Shown: positions 1 through 9,018, counted from the stretch's first letter. The stretch: DNA of 64,000 nt from Schoenoplectus triqueter (GCA_964058805.1 CAXKVV010000081.1:372001-436000); one strand, 5' to 3'. Notes: generated by a model not told the origin, from the letters alone. Numbers and translations: made by a program.

Positions 1-242
1 TCTCTCTTCTCAATTCTCCAAACCAAACTCTCTCTCGTTAATTCGTTAATCTTTTGATATTAGCAATTCTCTAATTATATTATTATAGTAATTTTCTTAC
101 ATTATCCAGAAAAAAAATTAAAAATATTTATATTAGTGTTATTTAGTTATTATTGTCAATTTAGCATTCGTTATATTATTTATCGTTAATTCGTCTTAAA
201 GTTTCAGGATTTCGACAATCTTTCGATTCCGACAAAAAAAAG

Positions 243-655
243 GTTAGTTATTACTTATTAGTATATATTATATTTTATAATTAGTTTATATTTTTTAGTA
301 ATTAGTTTTTTAAATAAATATTTGCACTCTTTTTTTGCCATTCGTTTCTTTTAATTAGTTTTTATTACATTCTTTATTTTTTGTAATTACTTATATTTTT
401 AATTTATAATAATTAGTTATTTTTTATAAAATATTATTTAATGATTAAGTTTTTTAAATAAATATTTACATTCTTTAATTTTTTTTATCATTAGTTTATT
501 TTAATTAGTTTTTTTTGTTATATTCTTTCTTTTTTGTTACATTATTTATTTATCATTGTTTTTCTATTATATTCTTTATTTTTTTGTTACATTATTTTTT
601 ATCATTATTTTTTGTCAATTTAGCATTCATTATATATTTTTTATATTTTTTTTAG
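243..655 (+). other. Probable 5'-leader intron of the hAT transposase gene
   Basis: The stretch is very T-rich with no coding capacity. It opens with AG|GTTAGT at 242/243 and closes with a long T tract and TTTAG at 655, ten bases before the transposase ATG at 665. Such a leader intron fits plant hAT transposase genes, but the call rests only on splice-site sequence. Confidence 0.5.
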
Positions 656-664
656 CAATATCAA

Positions 665-1487
665 ATGGCATCTCCCAATCCCTCTCAAGCCGAAGAAATG
701 GCACATCGATTGAGCGTTGAAATTTTTGATGAAGAAATTCCACGTTCTAACCCTCCGAACCCATACTATCAACAAAATCCTAACCCTCCGCATCCTTATT
801 ATCAACAAATTCCATCACAACAATATTATCCATCACAACCACATGTTGATCCTAATTACAACCCGCAAATCACTTCCTTTAGTGCCGGACAAGGTTCGAC
901 CTCATTTCCGTCAAGTTCTCAATATCCGTCAAGTTCTAATCAATATCCGCCAAGTTCCCAATATAATACCGATGCAACAATTAGTGGTGGACTTCCACCG
1001 TTACATCCAACGAGTGCGGGATGTTCCACACCAACACCCGACTCAAGCGTCCCGGAATCCCCGATCGAATCCGGAGCTGACAAGAGAAGGAAGAGAGCTC
1101 CCCCAACTTATGATGCACCTTAGTGGCGCTATTATGAACAAACTTTAGGTCCCGACGGTGTTCTAATCAATGCACGATGTAAGGTAAGTAATTGCAAAAC
1201 TTCGTACAATTATGTAATAAAAAATGGTTTAAGTCAATTTAAAAAACATGCCGATAAACATATAGCAAAAAATGAAGAACCTCAAGAAAGACCCGATACC
1301 CGTATGGTACAAAGTTGTTTGAACTCGGACGGTACTAGAACTCTTGTCAAATATGACGAAAAAATAATGTTAAATGAATTTGCTCGATACATAGCGAAAA
1401 AAGAACAACCAATAAGTATGGCATATTGTACCGATTTTGCTCGATTGGTAATTAGAGGTTGTGGTCAACCATTATACAAAAGGTTTC
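665..1487 (+). pseudogene. hAT transposase, N-terminal part with BED zinc finger (nonsense mutation, interrupted)
   Basis: The ATG at 665 opens a Pro/Gln/Ser/Tyr-rich N-terminal region (about 150 residues, repeated NPxxPYYQQ-like units) ending in a basic KRRKR stretch. An in-frame TAG at 1121-1123 falls exactly where the BED finger begins. Beyond the stop the same frame stays open and shows the BED pattern: a WRYYE aromatic start, Cys-x4-Cys (ARCKVSNC) and a His-x4-His-type pair (KKHADKH). The frame then runs to the retrotransposon junction at 1487 and continues in phase at 30891. In hAT transposases the BED finger binds the element's ends. The stop and the 29-kb insertion make this copy non-functional; its frame is otherwise well preserved, suggesting recent inactivation. 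Confidence 0.8.
1483..1487. other. Target-site duplication, left copy (GTTTC)
   Basis: GTTTC lies immediately before the 5' LTR (TGTTTACC at 1488) and again immediately after the 3' LTR (CGCACA|GTTTC at 30886-30890). A 5-bp duplication is the integration signature of Ty3/gypsy elements, and it fixes both outer boundaries to the base. Confidence 0.93.
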
Positions 1488-1675
1488 TGTTTACCCTTGA
1501 AAAGTTTCAAGGATGAATGGATGAATAAATGAAATAAATTGATGATAAAATCATAAGAAAGGGGAAGAAGAGAGAGAGCAGTGGAAAGGTGGCCCACTGA
1601 TCAGGAGAGGTCGCTGCCTAACCCCGGAACAAATCCATTAGTCCCACAGCGGAATGTTGGGCATGAAGTGAAGAG

Positions 1676-1760
1676 TATAAATACCCCGCTATTCTCTATC
1701 CACTCAGCATGAGTGACACCCAAGAAGATCGAGGGAGAGAGGAGACCTCTTGGGTGTCAC
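1676..1760 (+). promoter_or_regulatory. TATA box plus promoter-proximal hairpin, module A (5' LTR)
   Basis: TATAAATA at 1676-1683 is followed 37 bases later by a perfect 13-bp inverted repeat: GTGACACCCAAGA at 1713-1725 and TCTTGGGTGTCAC at 1748-1760. A start site about 30 bases below the TATA box would put this hairpin at the extreme 5' end of the RNA. The same module recurs about 246 bp downstream with a different stem. Promoter function is inferred. The identical copy in the 3' LTR is at 23700-23784. Confidence 0.55.
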
Positions 1761-1921
1761 CATGTGATTATATCTTTTCTGACAAGTGGGACCCACATGG
1801 CAGTCCCTTATGAGCAGCTCCAATGACATGGACCTAGCCTATTTTGCTAAGAGAGCTAACCAACCCGGAACAGAGGTTAAGCATTAATCCCACAATGGAA
1901 TAATATGGTGAAAGACGAGGA

Positions 1922-2007
1922 TATAAATACTCCACCACCTCCTACTCATTCGAGGTGGCTGACCCTCGGGAGATTTAGGAGAGAGAAAATCTCCTGATGG
2001 GTCAGCC
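1922..2007 (+). promoter_or_regulatory. TATA box plus promoter-proximal hairpin, module B (5' LTR)
   Basis: TATAAATA at 1922-1929 is followed 35 bases later by a hairpin with an outer stem GGCTGACCC/GGGTCAGCC (1957-1965/1999-2007) and an inner stem GGAGATTT/AAATCTCC (1969-1976/1987-1994). Flanking sequence (CGGAACA upstream; TTTTCTGACAAGTGGGAC downstream) aligns with module A, whereas the stem sequence is different but still self-complementary. The 3' LTR copy is at 23946-24031. Confidence 0.55.
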
Positions 2008-2319
2008 ATTTGATTATATTTTTTTCTGACAAGTGGGACTCACCTGGCAGCCCCTTGTAGATGAACTTAATAGCATAGCCTATCTGATGAGTCATCCATA
2101 TGACCATTTTCACTGACAGGTGGACCCCACACCTCAGTGACCTATTGAAGGAGTCAGAATTGAACCCTAGAAATCTGCCTTTGAAGCTAACCCTAGAAAG
2201 GAGCTGAAGCAGTATAATCCCTATGCTACATGAAATGATGTCAATGCCAAGCTAGCATTTTGATGCAACTAGTCATGAGAAATTCCAAATGTGATTTTGC
2301 TTTCAAGGCTGACCTGGTG

Positions 2320-2520
2320 CCAAAGCTGCGAGCAACCACCTAACAATGCTTTGATTTGTGTCAATTACTGATAAGTAGTCAGTTCTTTGACCAAGTCACC
2401 CTCATGTTAAGGGATTGAAAGTCAATTTCACAAGACTGATCAGGTGCCAAAGCTGGGAGCAACCACCTGATCAAGTCTAGATTTGTATTAATTGCTGATA
2501 AGTAGTCAGCATTTGATCAA
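2320..2520 (+). repeat. Duplicated unit with CTGA-loop-TCAG hairpin (5' LTR)
   Basis: Two diverged copies of a roughly 125-bp unit share GGTGCCAAAGCTG, GAGCAACCACCT and GATAAGTAGTCAG. Each ends in a small hairpin with the loop TAAGTAG: stem ACTGA/TCAGT at 2367-2383 in the first and TGCTGA/TCAGCA at 2493-2511 in the second. The second unit also has GATCAGGT/ACCTGATC around the shared GCCAAAGCTG core. The function is unknown. Confidence 0.6.
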
Positions 2521-2943
2521 ATCAAGCCCTAATGGATATCAATATAAGTCTAATTGGTATTTAGTTAGGGTGGTTTCTGCAAGAGGGAGATAATTGGCAG
2601 AGACACAGAGCTACAATTGAGATCAGGGATTAATTCATAAGGAATATTAGGGTTTTATGGACAAAAGAATTTTTAATCCAGAGAAGGAGGGGTAAAAATG
2701 GAATTAAAAATTACAGGGATGATCATCATGAATTTAGGGATTTTTGGTGAAATTTTCATAATTCTTGGATAAGTGGAGCTATCAGAATAAATTCAAGGAA
2801 AATAAAGGCAGATTAAATGGATTAATCAGAGGCTGAGATTTGATCAAGGCAGATCTGGGTGCAAGTTGGGGGTGATAGCAGCTCTGGGTACAAACTGGGT
2901 GCAAGAAACACAGAGGGAATAAAATAAGCGAAGAGAGAGGGTG

Positions 2944-3339
2944 TGCCACGTGGCAGCCTCTCATTGGGCCATGTCAGCAAGTGGGCCCCACCCAGGTATG
3001 AGTCACTGACAGGTGGGCCCCACCTTAGTGCCACGTGGCAGACAGCCAGTGGGCCACCTCACCACCCTAGTGCCACATGGCACCACACCAGAGGTCCACT
3101 TAACCCAACCCTGTGCCACATGGCACAGCCAGAGGAGGCCACCTCACTACCCAGTGCCACATGGCTCTACCTTACAGGCCCACCTCATCTCTGCACTTAC
3201 CACATGGCAGCACACAGAGTGAGCCACCTCAGCAGCTAGATGCCACATGGCACTTCTCCATTGGTCCACCTCAGCTATGTGGGCCCCACCATGCCATAAG
3301 ATGACTGACAAGTGGGCCCCACCTTAGTGCCACGTGCCA
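2944..3339 (+). repeat. Array of G-box-like palindromes (TGCCACRTGGCA) with TCP-type sites (5' LTR)
   Basis: Full or near-full copies of TGCCAC(A/G)TGGCA occur at 2944, 3029, 3071, 3114, 3155, 3199, 3241 and 3328. The CACGTGG versions are perfect plant G-box/ABRE cores, recognised by bZIP and bHLH factors. Interspersed are GTGGGCCC motifs at 2981, 3013, 3279 and 3312, which match the TCP-factor consensus, and repeated GCCACCTCAGC strings. The 3' LTR copy is at 24968-25363. A regulatory role is inferred from the motif density. Confidence 0.6.
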
Positions 3340-3635
3340 TGCATTAACTGGTGCCATGTCATCGTATAGTATACACAGGGGTTACAGGTGGCTCCATTGG
3401 ATTGGTACAAGTCAGCAGATGACAACACACATGGCATTACTAGGCAGAGCCACATCACCCACCATTTACAGATCATTAGTGTTAAGGATTTGTTTAACAA
3501 GCAATCAACCAATCAGGAAGAGCCACCTCAGCATATTAGCATTAATCAGTTGCTAACCTCACAGGTTTAAACGCTTAAACCTTACAGATGGGACCCAGTA
3601 GTCAGGTGGATAAGGCTAGGATCACAAGCTATAGA

Positions 3636-3643
3636 TATAAACC
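3636..3643 (+). promoter_or_regulatory. TATA-like box in 5' LTR
   Basis: TATAAACC lies in a GATATAAACCGAGTC context, followed by a pyrimidine-rich stretch (TCTATTCATCCTATC). It is one of at least four TATA-like boxes in this LTR; which one initiates transcription cannot be told from sequence. Confidence 0.35.
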
Positions 3644-4429
3644 GAGTCTATTCATCCTATCTATCCAACTCAGCGCAAATGAATTTAAACAAAGGAAGAA
3701 AAGGAAGGTGAACCTGGTGCATGAGCTCTAGACCACTGCCCCCTTTCTCTCCTGCGTGTTGGTGTGTGTGTGCCGTGTGCATCCAAGCCGGCGGAAGAAC
3801 CTTCTCCCTCCCTCTTCTTCTCGCCATTGCCCGATTCAAGCACATCTCGCGTTTTTCGCTTCCCCTGGCGTCTCACCATGACTGTAGGTGATCAAGGAGA
3901 TGATGATGATCAGGCGATGATAAGACAAAGGCTTTGATGAATTAATTAGTAATATGAGGTGAATTGAGAGTCGAATTAAGTGATACCTGAAAACAAGCCG
4001 AAGAAGAATGGATGAATTGACACTACGGAGATAAAATTGCGTGACAAGATGGACCCTTTAGGGCAAGGCGACGCCAATGGAGGTGAATTGATGAGGCAAT
4101 TTGAAGTGTGAGATGCTAATTGATCAAAAGAAGAAAATGAGGCAGAAAAGGGATTAGTGAAATTGGAAATGGTGAATGAATAAAAAAGCAGTCAGAGTAA
4201 TCATGGAGTGTTTAAATAGTAAGTAATGACCTTGGGCCCGCTTGTCAGTTGAGTTATGTGAGTAATTGAGAGTGTGGAGTCAAACCAAATCGCGGCACAG
4301 TCAAAAATCCTAACAGAAACGGTTATACGGCTGCAGCAACAAACACAAACTTATCTGGACCGTTAATTGAATTAGAATGGAGGGTGAAGATGAACCCAAG
4401 GTGGCAATCCGAGTGAAAGGCAATTAACC

Positions 4430-4470
4430 AATCACAATTGTGATTAATCAGCCTAATTAGCCTATATAAA
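4430..4470 (+). promoter_or_regulatory. Palindrome and TATATAAA box, candidate main LTR promoter
   Basis: The 16-bp perfect palindrome AATCACAATTGTGATT (4430-4445) sits 17 bases upstream of TATATAAA (4463-4470). Downstream sequence is an A/G-rich leader (CAACAGTAAAAGGAGAGG) resembling a plant transcription start. If used, U3 would be about 3 kb and the R-U5 part would carry the covarying hairpins. The 3' LTR copy is at 26454-26494. Confidence 0.45.
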
Positions 4471-4836
4471 CCAAAATTGGCAGCAACAGTAAAAGGAGAG
4501 GGAGATACATACAGACATTCATATACATCCATTAGTAGAGCAATTGAGAGAGGATATACACTAGCAGTCGCCAATTACAAAGAAGAAGAGAGATTACAAA
4601 GAAATCAATTGATTTAGATTACTATTCAGATTGAGAGGTTAGTTGTTCATGCATTCAATTGGCAATTCTTTTAATCTCTGTAAATGAATTTAGAACTTTG
4701 ATATAGCTAGTTAAACAGTCAATTGATTTCTTTTCTGTTCTTGCTACTTTTCTTTAAGAATTTGTTCTATCTTTTTACATTTTCTTTTCTGCATTTTCTT
4801 GTTCTTTCTTTAATAACCCTAATTAATAGTAATTGA

Positions 4837-5347
4837 CTGAATCCAGTGAGCCACTGGCCCAATCACAAAGTGATTGGTGAGCCTTTAGGCCTGGATCAGT
4901 CAAGAGAGCATCAAGAAATCATAATTCAATTTCTATTACACTGTTTCTTTGTGATTTTTCATTTTCTATTCAATCTCCTTGCTTGTATTTGCATAACAGA
5001 TGGGAGATGATGATCTTCTGTCTTCTAGTCATGTCAATTGTATAATCTCAGTTGGATGCATCAGTTAATTCTTATAATTGTTCTGATTCTGACACAAATC
5101 AATAGGTTATTGAAGTTGTAGGGATAATTCATCATCATCTTAGTGAGCCACTGGCCCCAATAACACTTGGGTGAGCCTTTAGGCCTAAGAAAGATGATTT
5201 GAATACAATAATACGATAATTGTCAAGAATGAACTGGTATTGATCGATTCCGTGTACAATCTGTAAGCATCATGCCTTAAACACTTCATAACACATTAGG
5301 CCACTGGCCCTAGCTATGCCTAGGCGTGCCTTTAGGCCTGAGGAGTG
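4837..5347 (+). repeat. Three copies of a composite stem-loop with conserved internal loops (5' LTR)
   Basis: Three units (about 4837-4899, 5136-5196, 5282-5347) share the constant strings GCCACTGGCC and GCCTTTAGGCC (GTGAGCC-flanked in the first two). Between the constant strings each has its own inner stem: CCAATCAC/GTGATTGG, CCCAA/TTGGG and CCTAG/CTAGG. Outside them each has its own outer stem: ATCCAG/CTGGAT in the first, bulged CATCTTAG/CTAA..AGATG in the second, CACTTC/GGAGTG in the third. The stems differ but pairing is kept. The 3' LTR copies are at 26861-27371. Confidence 0.65.
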
Positions 5348-5863
5348 CTAATTGGATGAATAAGGGCCATGAATTGAGTCAATTAAGATCGGTACCAACC
5401 GGTACCATGCATTGCCGTGTGGTGAGTTGCTTCAGCACCTTCAAGAACGAAAGGGAAGCCTCCTGCCCATCCTATATCGCATATTCATGTTTAGACGATG
5501 CTTCTCGACCTTGTAATCATCAAGAACTTTGATTAATTCTGTCGAATTTGATGAAGAAAGCATTTCGGTACCGACTTTAACTGACATACTCGTCGGTGCT
5601 ATCATACGAAGCCTGTCACCGCATGGATTTCCAATCAAAGACTACAGAGAGGCTCACTGAAGTGAGGCGACGCTAGGGCATAGGTCTGATCGGAGAAGGA
5701 GAGCTCCGGTCATCGGGAACGCCACCTAGCACGGATCTTGACACATCGGGAGGTCAGGGACTGAGAAGAGACCGTCTGCACGATTCTTGAAGTGTCCGTC
5801 AATCTTGAAGAATATTTGATGAACGGGATTTGGCAAGAGTTCGAAAATTTAAAACGAGAAAAG

Positions 5864-6063
5864 ATCTGGGCCTTATACATATTAAACACGCATCTTAATT
5901 AAATCAAGCGGCCCAGATATGTTTAAACGTTTAAATAACAACTCTGTGCTAATCTGGGCCGTAGATCCATTAAACACTCATCTCAAACTAATCTGGCGGC
6001 CCAAGTGAAGAAGAGAGTTAGAAAGATGCGCACCAATCTCGGAGTAGATCTGGCGGCCCAGAT
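5864..6063 (+). repeat. Inverted repeats of ATCTGGGCC/GGCCCAGAT (5' LTR)
   Basis: ATCTGGGCC at 5864 and 5952 faces GGCCCAGAT at 5910 and a near-palindrome ATCTGGCGGCCCAGAT at 6048-6063, with another ATCTGGCGGCCCA near 5991. The motif contains TGGGCC, a plant site-II-like element, so it could be read as a structure or as protein sites. Confidence 0.5.
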
Positions 6064-7178
6064 TAAGCCCATTAATTAAATAATAACAGAATAGTAATAA
6101 TATGAAATAAATAAATGATTTGAAAATGCTATTGAACTCCAAATTGACTCAAATTTGTTTCTAAAATTTTCTTATTTTTCATACTATTTTTCTGTACAAT
6201 AATATTCCAGTTTTAAAAATATAATCATGATAAAACAATTTACAAGCAAAATACATTACATATATTGATATAATTGACCTAGATTTGACTTGCCATTTTA
6301 AATACTATAAAAATTCCAAAAATACAAATAAAAATCATAAATAATAACTAGATATATTCTAGTGATTTTTCAAGTGATTTTCCATTAAATAATGATGATA
6401 GTAATATGCTATAATAAACAATGAGATTAGCTATATTCCTTGATAAATAAAAAAATATGAATAATAATGAATATTATGTTGATATTTTCTGTAAAAGAAT
6501 AATAAAAATAAATAGCACAAAAATACAAAAATATCATGGTAATAAATAGTAAAATGCATTTTCTTTATAATAAAGAATGATAATATAGTTTTATAATATG
6601 AATTGTATTTCTTTTGTTATTTCTATACAAATATACAAAAATATACTTTTGATGAATAAAATGTAATAAAAATAATAGTTTTAATAAAAACATAATGAAT
6701 TTCATCTCTTATGACTAATAATAAAAATCTTATACTTTTCTATAGATAATAAATAGAGATAATAAAAATAGATATAATGAATAGTATAATAAATAGAATA
6801 GAATATTAGTAATGATTTCTTTTAGCTATTATAGATATTAAAAGAAATAATAATAAAATAATAATAATAATAAAAATGATAATAGTAAAATAGTATAGCT
6901 AACCATCTTTTGATTTTGTAAATAATTCTTATCCTATTACTTTAGCTATTATAAGCATTTAAAAAAAATATATAAATAAAACATAACCATCTTACTTTCT
7001 ATTATTTTTGTAAGTGATTGTCTACAAAATAATAAGGTTTAGAAATAATAAAAAAAAAAAAAAAAAATTCTATTATTTTAGCCATTATAAAATCCCAAAA
7101 ATATTAATAGCTACCCTTTTTCTTATTATTTATTTTTTTTTTGTAAATAATTTTCTACATAGATAAATAGAGTTTAAA

Positions 7179-7246
<68 letters not shown>

Positions 7247-7302
7247 GCATCTTCATGATAGAAATAATAATGGAAGATATTACATAATAGACTTTGTGCA
7301 TT
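6064..7302. other. AT-rich segment of the 5' LTR with (AAT)n microsatellite
   Basis: About 1.2 kb of strongly AT-rich, non-coding sequence with many ATAATA runs, an A17 tract near 7051 and a long (AAT)n repeat at about 7183-7240. No gene or clear motif is visible. The repeat length is the same in the 3' LTR. Confidence 0.8.
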
Positions 7303-7387
7303 TTAGAAATGAATAAACATGCTCACATAAGGAGTGTAGAGCCACATATGAATATTTGCACACATGACATGACATTTAAAGTGATTA

Positions 7388-7806
7388 GTCAAGACAAGAA
7401 CATCTTGACGTAGGATGATTAAGGATTTAATAGCAATATGAGAAGATATGTCGAGACAAGAACATCTTGACATTTGATGAATAATAATAAGATACGTCGA
7501 GACAGGAACATCTTGACGTGAGATGAATAAAGGTTTGATAGCAGCATGAAGAAGTATGTCGAGACAGGAACATCTTGACACCTGATGAAGAATAACCAGA
7601 GCTACGACACTAACATGAAGATATACGTCGACTCTGAAGAAGAAGAACATTACGATGTCCTAGAGAGGTGACATCTTAATGACTCGCTGCCATGAGCAAG
7701 TAACTCATGATTGAATACGCTCACACAAGGGGTGTAGGGCTACATAGTAATTTTGCACAAATAATGCAATACGTAGGATGATTAGTCGAGACAAGAACAT
7801 CTCGAC
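7388..7806 (+). repeat. Five-copy array of GTCRAGA/TCTYGAC hairpins (5' LTR)
   Basis: Hairpins at 7388-7409, 7450-7471, 7496-7517, 7558-7579 and 7785-7806 have 7-bp arms around the conserved 8-base loop CA(A/G)GAACA. The fourth pair of the stem is A-T in copy 1, G-T in copies 2-4 and G-C in copy 5, the A-U/G-U/G-C series expected of a structure kept at RNA level. Most are followed by a GATGA string. A roughly 235-bp unit (7590-7710 and 7825-7950) containing ACGATGTCCTAG is also duplicated here. The 3' LTR copy is at 29412-29830. Confidence 0.7.
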
Positions 7807-7958
7807 GCTCGTTGAAGATTGACCAAAGCTACGACATCAGCATGGAGAGATATGTCGACTTTGAAGATGAAGAACATTACGATGTCCTAGCGAAGTGACA
7901 TCTTAATGACTCGGTGTCGTGAACAAGTAATTCATGACCATTTGAACTGGCAAGGCTG

Positions 7959-8545
7959 AACTCGTCCGTCGATGAGTTTGTCTCCTGGCTCATTTCCCGA
8001 GAATGTGAGATTGAATCGGTCTGTTGGTAGATTCATCCACAAAACAGTGAATGTGAACCGTTCTGTAGGTAGGTTCCTTCACTTACACATGCCTCAATGT
8101 TGAACTGGCCCAGCGCTTCAGGTTTGACATTGTGTGCAATTGTGTTTCCTAGGTTTATGAATCGGCTTAGTGCTACGAATTCATGATCTAGAAGATCGGT
8201 GAGAAGAAACACGTGGGCCATATCCACCCTTCTCCTGATTCACCAACCTCAAGATCAACCGGCTCAGCGCTTCGAGTTGTATTTTGTGTGATTGGTTGTT
8301 GACTAGTTAAGATTGAACCGGTCTGTTTGTAGGTTTATCTTCTAGATCAACAGAGGTAGAGTCGGTCTGTATGTAGACTCACCTCAAGCCTCCTATGAAG
8401 AGATTAACCTGGTCTGTTGGTAAGGTTACATCTCGAGGTGGCATGGACTGAACCGATCTGTTTGTAGGTTCGTCCCCATAGGATAAAACCGATCTGTTTG
8501 TAGGTTTTGTCTTCCCTAGATTGAACCGGTCTGTTTGTAGGTTCA
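7959..8545 (+). repeat. Nine-hairpin array with constant GGTCTGTTTGTA-type loop and varying stems (5' LTR)
   Basis: Hairpins with a conserved 10-15-base loop (consensus GGTCTGTTTGTA) occur at 7959-7978, 8012-8035, 8055-8076, 8314-8337, 8359-8380, 8405-8428, 8450-8471, 8485-8508 and 8522-8545. Stems are AACTC/GAGTT, TGAATC/GATTCA, GAACC/GGTTC, TGAACC/GGTTTA, GAGTC/GACTC, TAACC/GGTTA, GAACC/GGTTC, AAAACC/GGTTTT and TGAACC/GGTTCA. A second class with loop GGCYCAGCGCTTC lies between them (about 8103, 8158, 8256). The loop stays while both arms change together. The 3' LTR copy is at 29983-30569. Confidence 0.75.
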
Positions 8546-8866
8546 TCTTCCGTAGACCCCGTTTTATAAACTTAGACGACCACTTGACCATCTTTTAACT
8601 ATACTATTTGCTTCTCTCTTTCAAAGATCCAGAGGTGCCTCGAGGTTCGTAGCCCAGGGTAATTAACGGTGGGGGCTTGCGCCCACCGGAATCTACAAGA
8701 ACTCACAATCACTAAAAACCCCCTGAATATGCATCCAAATATCTCTAATCGGCAGAATCGGCCGACACCCATCAGATGCACGCTCGGGAGGGATCTCCGT
8801 GTCCTTCTTCCGCAACCCATCGCCCGGCGGCGGTGCGGAGCGCGCGAAAAAGGGTCGCACAGGATC

Positions 8867-8885
8867 TGGCACGCCCGGTGGGACC
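8867..8885 (+). other. Primer-binding site
   Basis: TGGCACGCCCGGTGGGACC begins five bases after the 5' LTR end. The TGG start pairs with a tRNA 3' CCA, as needed to prime minus-strand DNA synthesis. I cannot assign the tRNA species with confidence without a tRNA set. Confidence 0.7.
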
Positions 8886-8982
8886 TAGATTCTCCTCTTA
8901 TCTCTGAAAGAGAGGGTCAAATAGAATAGTTAAGAGATACAAGTGGTCTTCTATGCGCTAAAAATGACTAATGATTTTCAAG

Positions 8983-9015
8983 TATTTTTTTTTTTTTTTT
9001 TTTTTTGTTTTGCAG
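8983..9015 (+). other. Candidate splice acceptor in the retrotransposon leader
   Basis: A run of more than 20 T residues is followed by GTTTTGCAG at 9007-9015, ideal plant 3' splice-site sequence, just four bases before the ATG chosen for gag-pol. No single donor can be picked; candidates lie between the PBS and 8980 or within the LTR. Confidence 0.4.
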
Positions 9016-9018
9016 GAA

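Larger units (their letters stand above)
1..1487 (+). mobile_element. hAT DNA transposon, left part (5' terminus outside window)
   Basis: Left portion of a hAT-superfamily transposon, recognised from the BED-type zinc finger and hAT transposase coding sequence that continues at 30891 once the inserted retrotransposon is set aside. The first 242 bases look like a transcribed pyrimidine-rich leader, followed by a probable intron (243-655) and the transposase start at 665. The 5' terminal inverted repeat and 8-bp target duplication lie upstream of the window. The element is interrupted at 1487/1488 by the Tat-type LTR retrotransposon. Confidence 0.8.
1488..8861 (+). repeat. 5' long terminal repeat, 7,374 bp
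   Basis: Starts TGTTTACC and ends GGTCGCACA (TG...CA). It matches 23512-30885 at a constant offset of 22,024 from end to end. By eye I found three substitutions (a T in an A tract near 7060, C/T near 7110, G/C near 7530) and no indel, even across the (AAT)n run. At 7.4 kb it is exceptionally long for a plant LTR. It contains several TATA-like boxes and at least six families of repeated hairpins or palindromes, listed separately. No convincing protein-coding region is present; short ORFs inside it are by-products of the repeats. Confidence 0.97.

Noticed and set aside
2782..5638. Short ORFs in the LTR on both strands (for example 2943-3239, 3657-3879, 5326-5532), repeated at 24806-27662
   Set aside because: They overlap each other in several frames, follow the repeat arrays, match no known domain, and recur only because the two LTRs are nearly identical.
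7388..8545. Spaced repeats that resemble a CRISPR array
   Set aside because: Spacing is irregular, the conserved part is the loop and not a full repeat, the arms vary, and the sequence is in a plant retrotransposon LTR.
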